NCBI GenBank assembly: GCA_023525715.1
Contig: CM042016.1
Location: 79,033,382-79,097,381, forward strand
DNA length: 64,000 nt
Source of the DNA: Cichorium intybus
Taxonomy: Eukaryota > Streptophyta > Magnoliopsida > Asterales > Asteraceae
Direction of reading: 5' to 3'
The notes beneath the pieces are model-generated. The model had not been told where the DNA came from and ran no database searches. It worked only from the letters and a program-made list of their open reading frames with translations. The position numbers and the translations under genes were made by a program. This document shows, piece after piece, positions 1-10,112 of the stretch (the first letter of the stretch is position 1; each line of letters starts with the position of its first letter).

Positions 1-108
1 TTTACTCAATTGGGTTTTTAACCATCCTAACTCATATAACAACCTATTTAATCTTAATTACACTAAGATTAACACAAAATCTATACAAATTAATAATATG
101 GTATTACA
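1..108 (-). repeat. Tekay-B LTR tip, inserted in a Tekay-A LTR
   Basis: The reverse complement of this stretch starts TGTAATACC and matches the first ~108 bp of the Tekay-B LTRs at 32244 and 38509 with a few differences. It stops exactly at the LTR terminus (GGTATTACA on the + strand, 100-108), after which Tekay-A LTR sequence begins. A second Tekay-B element or solo LTR therefore lies mostly to the left of the window, on the - strand, inserted into the Tekay-A LTR. Confidence 0.88.
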
Positions 109-863
109 TTGGAATACATACATTTTTGTGAGATGGATCTTCACAGTACTTTTATAAGTACCTACTATAAGTCCTGAACTTTTATAACCAGAGTCTCGGT
201 AAGAGAGCGCGATATTTTAGTATAGATCTATACGGGGCTTGACAACCCCACACTTGAGTTGCTAGCTACAGCTTGACCGGCAGGTCTGAGGTGTCCAAAT
301 GTCTAACATTCCGACGCCTGAAGAACGTCGCAGCAGGCCAACTAGTCACAGTATGGTTATAGGGTATCTCACATGGGAAAATAATCAACTTAATATTTTC
401 ATAAATTGTTTACGTGGAAATATACATTTCAACGAAAGTTACACTACAGTTTACATAATTACATTTTAGTCTTTGGGATTTAAAGACTTGAACATTTTAT
501 GAGAAAATATTGGATTTTCTTGGTTTTCAACACTATCGTTTACAAACAAAGGACATTTCTATACAAAAATCTTATGAACTCACCAACTTAATTGTTGACA
601 CTTTTTCAACTACTTGTATTCTCAGGAAATTGATAAGGTAATGCAAGCGCTACAAGATGGGACGTTACGACGTCATTTTTGTCTATTTTTGTTATCATTA
701 CAATTGTATTTGAAACATGAAACAAGTAAACTTTGTAACATTTGCAATTGATTAAATGATGGTTGTGTGCTTGGAATTCACTATTGTTCAACTTTGTTAT
801 GATATTGTTCATGAAGTCATCCACCCTTAAACTTTTCCGCCAATACGGTTTGGGGGTGTGACA
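109..863 (+). repeat. Tekay-A1 5' LTR, 3' part
   Basis: Matches the last ~755 bp of the 3' LTR (8229-8983) almost base for base and ends in the same GGTGTGACA. The rest of the LTR was displaced by the insertion ending at 108. It abuts the primer-binding site. Confidence 0.93.
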
Positions 864-866
864 GAT

Positions 867-878
867 TGGTATCAGAGC
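867..878 (+). other. Primer-binding site of Tekay-A1
   Basis: TGGTATCAGAGC lies 3 nt after the 5' LTR end. It is the standard plant PBS complementary to the 3' end of initiator tRNA-Met. Confidence 0.92.
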
Positions 879-1626
879 ATTGTTTATAGTGAACTAAGTA
901 TATCAATCCATTTAAAGATATACAACTATAAATACAATGAGACTAAAACTCTCGAAAACATTTTCGTACAAGTATACTTTTTAAAATTTCAATGATAATT
1001 TTTATAAAAGTATAAGTACATATATACATACTAGAATGATATCATAACGAAAACATACAAAAGTGGTAAGATGAGTTGAACACTACAGATAAGCCTAAGT
1101 GTTTTGGTAATTATATCTTGGATAAATAGAGCCTGATCAACTGTATTGGTCCAAGATATGATTAACGTATACTTAGGAATAGTCGTGGCGAACAACAAGT
1201 TCGAACACTTACCAATAACCAAATAACTAAACATAAAGTTAAAATACTATGGCAGTATTTTAAGATGCTATATAACTAAACATAGAGTTAAAATACTACA
1301 GGAGTATTTTATGAATACTACGAAGTCGTACACTTAGAATTTTCTCTTACATACCTCTCATAACCCTTAGAAATCACCTTACTTATAACAACTTCTAAAG
1401 ACTTACCAAGAACCATGTACAAAAAAGAACACTAGAACAAAACATAAAATAAAAATACTATACGAGTATTTTGTGATACTATAGAACCATACATCTAGAC
1501 TCTTTATGCACCTATTATACCCCTATCACTACATAGTTGACATAAACGTATAATAGAAACGCCGTACTTTGATAACCCTTACCAAGAACTAACCAACGTC
1601 AAATCTTGAATCCTTGTGGCAGAAAT
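879..1626 (+). other. Tekay-A1 untranslated leader with three hairpins
   Basis: AT-rich leader between PBS and gag with no credible ORF. It holds three copies of an inverted repeat, AAAATACT - 5 nt - AGTATTTT, at 1241-1261, 1290-1310 and 1452-1472. The 8-bp arms are invariant while the loops differ (ATGGC, ACAGG, ATACG). The same motif recurs in the leader of Tekay-A2 near 19252-19350. A role in RNA folding, packaging or dimerisation is an inference. Confidence 0.7.
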
Positions 1627-2828
1627 ATGCCACCCCGTCGAAGAAACGCTAGGCGCGCACCGATCGCAACTCCCGAGCCACCCATGATGGACTCAGCCAC
1701 TTTTCAGGCTGCTGTTACTGCTGCGGTAGCAGCTGCTATCGCTCAGATAAACTCTAATGGGACGAATGGAAACGGAAGCAGAAATGGTACCAACGGCTCC
1801 ACAAATGGAGAAACATCAAACCAATCGCGAGTATGTACTTACAAGGACTTCACTAATTGCAAACCAGTGACTTTCCATGGTACCGGTGGTGTCCTTGCTC
1901 TCACGAGATGGATTGAGAAAACAGAATCAATCTTTGATATCTCCGCATGCCCCGAGGAATTTAAAGTCAAATTCGCCGCTTGTACCTTTGCTGAGACGGC
2001 CATGTCCTGGTGGAAGGGCCACGTTAATGCTCTGACACATCCCGTGGCCAACTCGATGAGTTGGGAGGAACTGAAAACCATGCTGATGAAAGAGTACTGT
2101 CCCAGGGGAGAGATCCAAAAACTAGAACAAGAGCTGTGGAACCTTACCATGAAAGGTTCAGATCTGACCGCCTACACGAACCGATTCAACCATCTGGCAA
2201 CCCTCTGCCCTACTATGGTCACACCAGAATCTGTGAAAGTGGAGCGTTATATCTGGGGGCTATCTCCTCTGATTCAGGGGAATGTTGAAGCGGCAAGCCC
2301 CGCCACTTTCGACAGTGCTAAGCGATGGCCCAACGATTAGTCGACCACGGGGTTCGCCAGGGCACCATGACCTCTAAAACTGATCAACCAAGGGAGAAGG
2401 ACCACAAAAGAAAACCCTGGTACAGGGGGAGGAATCAGCCTAACCAAGAAAATGCCAAGAGACAACAGATTGTGGCAGTCCGTGCAGCCACAGTTCCGAC
2501 TACCCTAACAGCAACCAAACAGTATAATGGAACACTACCCAAGTGCAACAAGTGTAATTTCCACCATACCGGAGCCTGTAGAGAGATGCACTGTTCGAAC
2601 TGTAACAAAAAGGGTCATACCGCCCGTTTCTGCAAGGCGCCAGCTCCACAAACCACCCAAGCCTCTAATGCTGGGGTGAGTCAAGCTTGCTATGGTTGTG
2701 GTGAGACGGGGCATTTTAATCGTGATTGTCCGAAGACAAAGAACGTTGGAAGAAATAGAAGAGTCCTAGCTGTGGGACGCGCGGAAGCGGTAGAGGATCC
2801 TACCGCGGTGCGCAGAGGAGTTTCGTAA
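1627..2828 (+). pseudogene. Tekay-A1 gag, frameshifted
   Basis: Capsid/nucleocapsid polyprotein. The first ATG in frame (1627) gives MPPRRRNARRAP; the 21 bases before it are open but lack ATG. The first part carries the plant gag domain (SWWKGHV, motif WEELKTMLMKEYCPRGEIQ) and runs to a stop at 2338-2340. Compared with Tekay-A2, one base is missing near 2326, which moves the remainder into another frame (2325-2828). That part has a basic stretch and two zinc-knuckle regions, the last reading CYGCGETGHFNRDC. It then runs into a deletion at about 2808 and stops. In an intact element this would coat the RNA genome and form the virus-like particle; here no full-length product is possible. Confidence 0.87.
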
Positions 2829-5800
2829 GCCACGAGTTTAAATACTTACTAAAACAAAAACCTCAACCACTCAATGAAACATTTACAGTAGAAATGGCTA
2901 ATGGCAAAACAGAAAGCACAAACGACATATACATAGGCTGCACACTTACCCTGGATGATCACTCCTTTCAAATCGATTTAATGCCTGTTAAAATAGGAAG
3001 CTTTGACGTGATTGTTGGTATGGATTGACTAATCCCCCACCATGCCGACATCATGTGTTATGAATGAGGAATCCGACTTCATCTGCCGGATGACAAGACC
3101 TTTGTTGTCTACGGTGATAAACCCAGTACCAGCCTCCGAATCGTGTCTTGCATCAAAGCCCGAAAATACCTACAGAAAAGATACCATGCCTTCCTAGCCC
3201 ACGTTGTTGACGAGAAGAAAGAAGTAAAGAGCATCAATGAGATTCCCGAAGTCTGCGACTTTCCCGATGTATTCCCAGAAGACCTTCCAGGAGTACCACT
3301 CGCACGACAAGTCGAGTTCAGAATCGATTTGATCCCAGGAGCCACCCCGGTAGCAAAAGCACCATACTGATTAGCCTCGGCAGAAATGCAAGAATTATCC
3401 AGCCAACTAAACGAACTGCTAAGTAAAGGGTTCATCAGGCCGAGCTTCTCACCTTAGGGAGCGCCGGTCTTGTTCGTGAAGAAGAAGGATGGATCATTCC
3501 GTATGTGCATTGACTATCGGGAGTTGAACAAGCTCACCATCAAGAACCGATACCCGCTACCCCGAATTGACGACCTGTTCGATCAACTCCAAGGATCGAG
3601 TTATTTCTCAAAAATCGATCTGAGGTCGGGATATCACCAACTTAAGGTTCAAGAAGAAGATGTTCCTAAAACAGCATTCAGAACTCGCTACGGCCATTAT
3701 GAATTCGTTGTGATGCCCTTCGGATTGACCAATGCGCCCGCAGTGTTCATGGATCTGATGAACCGTGTATGCCGACCTTACTTAGATAAATTCGTGATAG
3801 TGTTCATCGACGACATACTCATCTATTCACGAAGTAAGGAGGAACATAGTCAACACTTACGACAAGTTTTGGAGACATTAAGAGCAGAGAAGCTGTATGC
3901 GAAATTTTCGAAATGCGAATTTTGGCTTCGAAAAGTGGACTTTCTAGGCCACGTAATCAGCAAAGAAGGGATACATGTGGATCCCTCCAAAATCAAAGCC
4001 ATCGAAAACTGGGAAGCACCAAGAACTCCGACAGAAATCCGTCAGTTTTTGGGCCTTGCTGGCTATTACCGAAGATTCATACAAAATTTCTCCAAAATTG
4101 CAAAGCCACTTACTACCCTGACACAGAAGGGTGTAACATTCAAGTGGGGAGATAAACAAGACGCCGCCTTCCAGACCTTAAAGAAAGCTTTGTGCAGCGC
4201 TCCTATTCTGTCCCTTCCAGAAGGAACAGAAGACTTTGTGGTCTATTGCGATGCATCGAACCAGGGTCTGGGCTGTGTACTCATGCAGAGAGGAAAGGTC
4301 ATTGCCTACGCTTCAAGACAACTTAAAACTCTCGAGGTCAACTACACTACACATGACCTCGAGTTGGGGGCAGTAGTGTTCGCATTGAAGATCTGGAGAC
4401 ACTACCTATACGGCACAGAGTGTACGGTATTCACCGACCATAAGAGTCTCCAGCATATCCTCAACCAAAAAGAACTCAATATGAGACAACGACGATGGGT
4501 AGAGCTACTAAGTGATTATGAATGCGAAATTCGTTATCACGTAGGAAAGGCCAATGTGGTGGCAGATGCCCTTAGTCGGAAAGAGTACTCGGGCCGCCGA
4601 GTAAAGTCTCTGTCGATAACGATCCATTCCCATTTGTCCACTCAGATCAAGGAGGCACAGTTAGAAGCCTTAAAACCAGAGAATGTTGCAAATGAAGCCT
4701 TGCGAGGGATGGATAAAAACCTCGAAGTTAAGGAAGACGGAGCTCGTTACCTCATGAACCGAATTTGGACCCCGAGGTTCGGCGGATACAGAGACATTGT
4801 CATGAATGAGGCTCACAAGACTAGATATTCCATTCACCCTGGGTCCGACAAGATGTACCTGGACCTCAAGAAACTATATTGGTGGCCAAACATGAAGGCA
4901 GAAATTGCTACTTACGTGGGCAAGTGCCTGACTTGCACCAAGGTTAAAGTAGAATATCAAAAGCCCTCGGGTCTACTACAACAACCAGAAATACCCGAGT
5001 GGAAGTGGGAGCGGATAACAATGGATTTCATAACCAAATTACCAAAGACAACCGGTGGGTTAGACACTATATGGGTAATCGTCGATAGGTTAACCAAATC
5101 CGCTCACTTCCTGCCAATCAAGGAGACTGATAGGATGGAAAAGCTGGCGAGGGTTTTGCCTCAAAGAAATTGTAAAATTGCATGGTGTGCCAAAATCAAT
5201 CATCTCGGATAGAGATAGCCGATTTACTTTGCACTTTTGGCAATCATTACAAAAGGCTATGGGAACCAGACTCGATATGAGCACAGCTTACCATCCGCAG
5301 ACAGATGGCCAAAGTGAACGAACCATTCAGACACTGGAAGACATGCTTCGCGCCTGTGTAATAGACTTTGGCAAGGCGTGGGACGTTCACTTGCCACTAA
5401 TTGAATTCTCCTACAACAACAACTATCACACCAGCATCAAAGTTGCTCCATTTGAACCTTTATACGGACGCAAGTGTAGATCCCCTCTGTGCTGGGCTGA
5501 AGTGGGTGATACTCAACTAGCCAGAGGCCAAGTACCTAACAGCACTCTCACCGGCCCGGAGATCATACGAGAGACAACGGAGAAGATCGTTCAGATCCGT
5601 GAGCGATTGAAAGCATCTCGTGACCGACAAAAGAGCTATGCAGATAAGCGACGCAAGCCCTTGAAATTCCAGGTTGGTGACCGAGTGTTGTTGAAGGTCT
5701 CGCCATGGAAAGGAATGATACGCTTTGGAAAGCGTGGGAAGCTGAACCCCAGATACATTGGGCCCTTCAAGATCCTTGCTAGGATCGGCCCAGTAGCCTA

Positions 5801-6098
5801 CAAACTTCAACTACCACAGGAGCTCAGCAATGTCCACCCCACCTTTCACGTATCCAACTTAAAGAAATGCCTGTCCGATGAAACCCTTGTCATTCCGCTC
5901 GACGAGATCGAGGTGAACGAGAACCTTCATTTTGTGGAAGAACCCGTAGAGATCATGGACAGAGAGATCAAGAGGACGAAACAGAGCCGCATACCGATAG
6001 TTAAGGTCCGTTGGAGTGCCAAGCGTGGACCAGAATTTACTTGGGAGCGTGAAGACCAGATGAAGCAGAAGTATCCACATCTCTTCCCAAACCCTTGA
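2829..6098 (+). pseudogene. Tekay-A1 pol (PR-RT-RH-INT-chromodomain), inactivated
   Basis: Polyprotein for retrotransposition. Domains in order: protease remainder (IVGMD at about 3010-3027), RT with catalytic FIDD near 3805, RNase H with YCDAS near 4245, integrase zinc finger (HHCC, 4810-4940), DDE core (4990-5450) and chromodomain (about 5930-6090). Relative to Tekay-A2 about 60 bp are lost at 2808, removing the protease active-site aspartate. Nonsense codons lie at 3026, 3065, 3368 and 3455, each where Trp or Arg is expected. A 1-base gain near 5145 shifts the integrase into the frame that ends at 6098. Flanking LTRs are intact, so it could at most be mobilised in trans. Confidence 0.9.
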
Positions 6099-6152
6099 GG
6101 ATCCACTCAAGAGCTAAATTTCGGGACGAAATTCTCTCTAACGGGTAGATGA

Positions 6153-8983
6153 TGTGACAATTGTAAATTTTGGTCAACAAAAGTCAACTGTAGTCAAACG
6201 AAGCATACGTTAATGTATATGTTGAAAAGTTATTTTCCATAACTTTTGCGATGAATTATTAATATTATAGTATTACGTATGCTAAGTCAAAACAATTACC
6301 GATTAAAAGTCGAAAATACGGACAGCAAACTACTGTAGCGTAAAAATTCGATAATCGTACAATTATTATTTTGAGGATAATAATATTCATAAAACGATCT
6401 ACTCGTAAATACGAACCTGTGGATATATAGAACGTCGAAAACGGAGTTCGTATGTGGAAGTTACAACCATTAAATCGCTATGAACGGATAAATGTACACA
6501 GGGTTTGGACTCAAAATACAAAAATGTGGTGCCTTATACATCAAATATGAAATAAAAATTCATATGATAAGTGACGTAATAATATCTTTTATTTAATTCC
6601 AAAGCTAAATGCAATTTACGGTAAAACGTCAAAAATCGCGAAATCGGAAGAATACTGCGCTTAAACGCGTATTCCAACACCCAACGAATTATAATTCAAT
6701 CAAAATAAATGTTTGGCAATGTTTTTATACAAAATAATTATTTAGAACATCGTTTCGTCAAAATCTCACAAAATTTTACTAAAACGTCTTACTATTTTAT
6801 AAAAATCACACATTATATATAAGTACATTGCTATTTTATAAAAAACTAACCCACCCCACCCCCTACCCCTACCCCCATCGGCTGAAGTAAGTCTCCAAAG
6901 ATCCACACCACATCTCCTCATCACTATTCACAATCTAGGCACATGAGGGCTAGTATTTTTTTTATTATGGAGAAATCAAATCACAAGATCAACTAAAGAG
7001 AACTAGTCACATTCATTTGGAACAAACTCACTCTCTCTTTTCTTCTCTTCTTCCTCTTGCTCTCGGCTCAAACCACCACCACCATCATCATCCTCAAGCT
7101 TCATTTCCAAGTTCTTTTCACAAGTCCAAGTGGTAAGCTTCATCCATCTTTTGATTCTAAACAACATAACACAAGTTTTACACCTTTTACACACACTAAC
7201 ATCCATCAAAATCCATTGGATATTAGCTTTGTCCAAGGGTCTTTGAGCTCAAATCTTCATCATCTTCAAGGATCTTTCAAGCCTTCTTGGTAAGTTATGA
7301 TCATCTAGTGATTTAAGTTCTAAATACCTTCATTTACTCTTTTACACACACATACTCACGAAAATCCATTGGATAATAGCTTTGTCCAAGAGTCCTCCGG
7401 GTCCTAGAACCAAACTCTTCAACCTTCTACCAAGAAACCTTAAGATCAACCAACTAATGTGAGTTCATACCCCTCATTTTCATCTTTTCAACCTTTTTGG
7501 GGGAGAATACAAGTTCTTTTACTATAATTGTTGTTTATTCAAGTTTATATGTGTTTTAATGTTATAAATGTTGATTTACACAAGTTTATAAAGTTAATAT
7601 TTGTGTAAAAATGCTTTTAACATGAAATATGACTAACTCCTTGTAAGATGTTCAAATGATGTATATAATGTTAGTGTAAAAATTTCTAGATTATAAATAA
7701 AGTGTGTAAAATGTTAGACCTTGGACAAAAATGTTATAAAGATGAATTTGGCATGAAATATGAATAGATCCATGTATTATGAACACTTTGACATATTAAG
7801 TTGTGTAAAAGTTACAAAACTACAAATAAAGTGTACAAAGATACTAGATCTTGGATAAAAACGTTATAAAAACGATAACTAGTAAAAACTACGTTTTTAT
7901 TAATAAAGGCACTATTTTCTAGCAAAAATGGTTATAGTCAAGTTATTACACCATTTTTGTGAGAACTACCTCAAAAGATGATATTTATAATCTTTTGAAT
8001 AAGTTATTTCGTTATCGTTCGTAAAAATAAGGTTATTACGACGGAATACTAAAAATAGACTATTATTGGAATAGTTTATGAATATAAGACTATTATGACA
8101 TTTTGGACATGACAAAAATAATTATATAAAACTATATAATTATTATACATTACTATATTCTCATGGTAAAAATGATAATGGACGATTACAAGAGCTTTTA
8201 TATACAAATCGTACGTAAACAAGTTGAGTGTAATACATACATTTTTGTGAGATGAATCTTCACAGTACTTTTATAAGTACCTACGATAAGTCCTGAACTT
8301 TTATAACCAGAGTCTCGGTAAGAGAGCGCGATATTTGAGTATAGATCTATACGGGGCTTGACAACTCCGCACCTGAGCTGCTAGCTACAGCTTGACCGGC
8401 AGGTCTGAGGTGTCCAAATGTCTAACATTCTGACGCCTGAAGAACGTCGCAGTAGGCCAACTAGTCACAGTATGGTTATATGGTATCTCACATGGGAAAA
8501 TAATCAACTTAATATTTTCATAAATTGTTTACGTGGAAATATACATTTCAACGAAAGTTACACTACAGTTTACATAATTATATTTTAGTCTTTGGGATTT
8601 AAAGACTTGAACATTTTATGAGAAAATATTAGATTTTCTTGGTTTTCAACACTATCGTTTACAAACAAAGGACATTTCTTATACAAAAATCTTATGAACT
8701 CACCAACTTAATTGTTGACACTTTTTCAACTACTTGTATTCTCAAGAAATTGATAAGGTAATGCAAGCGCTACAAGATGGGACGTTACGACGTCATTTTT
8801 GTCTATTTTTGTTATCATTTCAATTGTATTTGAAACATGAAACAAGTAAACTTTGTAACATTTGCAATTGATTAAATGATGGTTGTGTGCTTGGAATTCA
8901 CTATTGTTCAACTTTGTTATGATATTGTTCATGAAGTCATCCACCCTTAAACTTTTCCGCCAATACGGTTTGGGGGTGTGACA
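6153..8983 (+). repeat. Tekay-A1 3' LTR, 2.8 kb
   Basis: Starts TGTGACAATTG and ends GGTGTGACA, giving TG...CA termini. It is 2831 bp and has no coding capacity. The conserved GGGACGAAATT box lies just upstream (6123-6133). The region 7000-7450 is CT-rich with weak transcript-leader character (repeated TTGTCCAAG...TCTTC blocks), then AT-rich. Long LTRs of this size are usual for Tekay-type elements. Confidence 0.92.
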
Positions 8984-8984
8984 C

Positions 8985-9107
8985 CTAGCTATAAAGAAAT
9001 CAGAAGCCAAGAAGGAAGTCGGGAAGAGTAATTGGATTATTGCCGGTGGCGCTGTTTTCGTCGGTGGTTGGATGATTCACGACGAGGTCGATGGCCACCG
9101 GGGATGA
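8985..9107 (+). other. Orphan open stretch next to Tekay-A1 (possible exon 3' end)
   Basis: Immediately outside the 3' LTR a 41-codon open frame ends in TGA at 9105. It is GC-richer than its surroundings and encodes a lysine-rich start followed by a hydrophobic Gly-rich patch (NWIIAGGAVFVGGW). This composition is unlike the AT-rich spacer and may be the end of a cellular exon interrupted by the element. I do not recognise the family, and the left flank that would confirm it is outside the window. Confidence 0.3.
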
Positions 9108-9316
9108 CGGGATGCGGGAAGTGGGAAGTGGCGATTAGAAATCAATTGTCGATGGGAGCGGGATGTGGCGATTGAAGAAGTTTAATTGATGAACATGGTT
9201 CTTCGGTATCCAATTGATCGAGGAGCGATTGTGGTTTTGGGGTTTTTGGGATTTATGTTCATTGATGAACATGGTTCTGCAGTTAGGTGATTTAATTTGG
9301 TTCTGCATTGAACCCG

Positions 9317-9410
<94 letters not shown>

Positions 9411-9432
9411 GAGAGAAAGAGAGAGAGAGAGT
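9317..9432. repeat. Compound microsatellite (TC)n(TA)n(GA)n
   Basis: Roughly 13 TC units, 32 TA units and 12 GA units in a row. The TC and GA ends are complementary, so the tract can fold into one long hairpin. Confidence 0.95.
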
Positions 9433-10112
9433 CAAGATCAAGAGATAACCTAAGAATTACTGTGGAATTTTTTTTTTGTACACAATATTTTAAAAAAATT
9501 ATTATTACTCAATTTTTAAATATGTGTGACTAAGAGAACAAAAAAATTCAAAAAAATATAACTTTTTTTTATATTTATATGCTTATGCATATGTATATTC
9601 ATATGCATATAATTATTATTTTTCAAAACAAAACATTTTGACATATCATAAAGTCCGTGTTTTGTAAATTTCATGAAAAAAAAACCAAAAAAGTTGAGGT
9701 TTTTTTTTTTTTTTTTTTTTGCATATGCATATTCATATAGCTTCATTCTTGACATAATTCACTACCATTCTAAAAGAAAGTTAAAGAATATTCTCAATCT
9801 TGACTTCAAATCGTTCAATATGATCTGACATTGGCCTAACAAAAATATAAAGTTCTATATGAAACTCCAAAAAATACTACATGAAGAGTAAGAAATTGTT
9901 TGGTACATTATGTTCCATCTCCTATTGATAGTATCGTTCTTTTGGCATATAAAGTCCATTTTTTCATGTGAGGCATAAAACTCTACAAGTAGAATAAAAA
10001 GAAAGTTAAACAATGAACAATGAAAAAGTATCTTCTTTGTTTAAGTGACATGTGAACAACATCAATGTTTCTTGGAAAATTTCCAACAAACCGAGACACT
10101 CAAGAAAGATTG
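9433..10112. other. AT-rich spacer, nothing identified
   Basis: Contains A/T homopolymers and a few GCATATGCATAT-like stretches. No supported gene. The last 5 bases (GATTG, 10108-10112) are the left target duplication of Tekay-A2. Confidence 0.6.

Larger units (their letters stand above)
109..8983 (+). mobile_element. Tekay-A1 chromovirus (Ty3/gypsy), 5'-truncated by nesting and window edge
   Basis: LTR retrotransposon in the order 5' LTR (part), PBS, leader, gag, protease-RT-RNase H-integrase-chromodomain, 3' LTR. The chromodomain behind the integrase (WEREDQMKQKYPHLF at the C terminus) and the pol order place it with chromoviruses, most likely the Tekay/Del clade. The 5' and 3' LTR copies differ at only a few scattered positions, so the insertion is fairly recent, but the coding region is dead: two frameshifts, one deletion and four nonsense codons. 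The left target duplication is outside the window; the 5 bp after the 3' LTR are CCTAG. Confidence 0.9.

Noticed and set aside
8229..10112. One continuous Tekay element joining A1 and A2
   Set aside because: LTR borders, opposite orientation and the GATTG duplication show two separate insertions.
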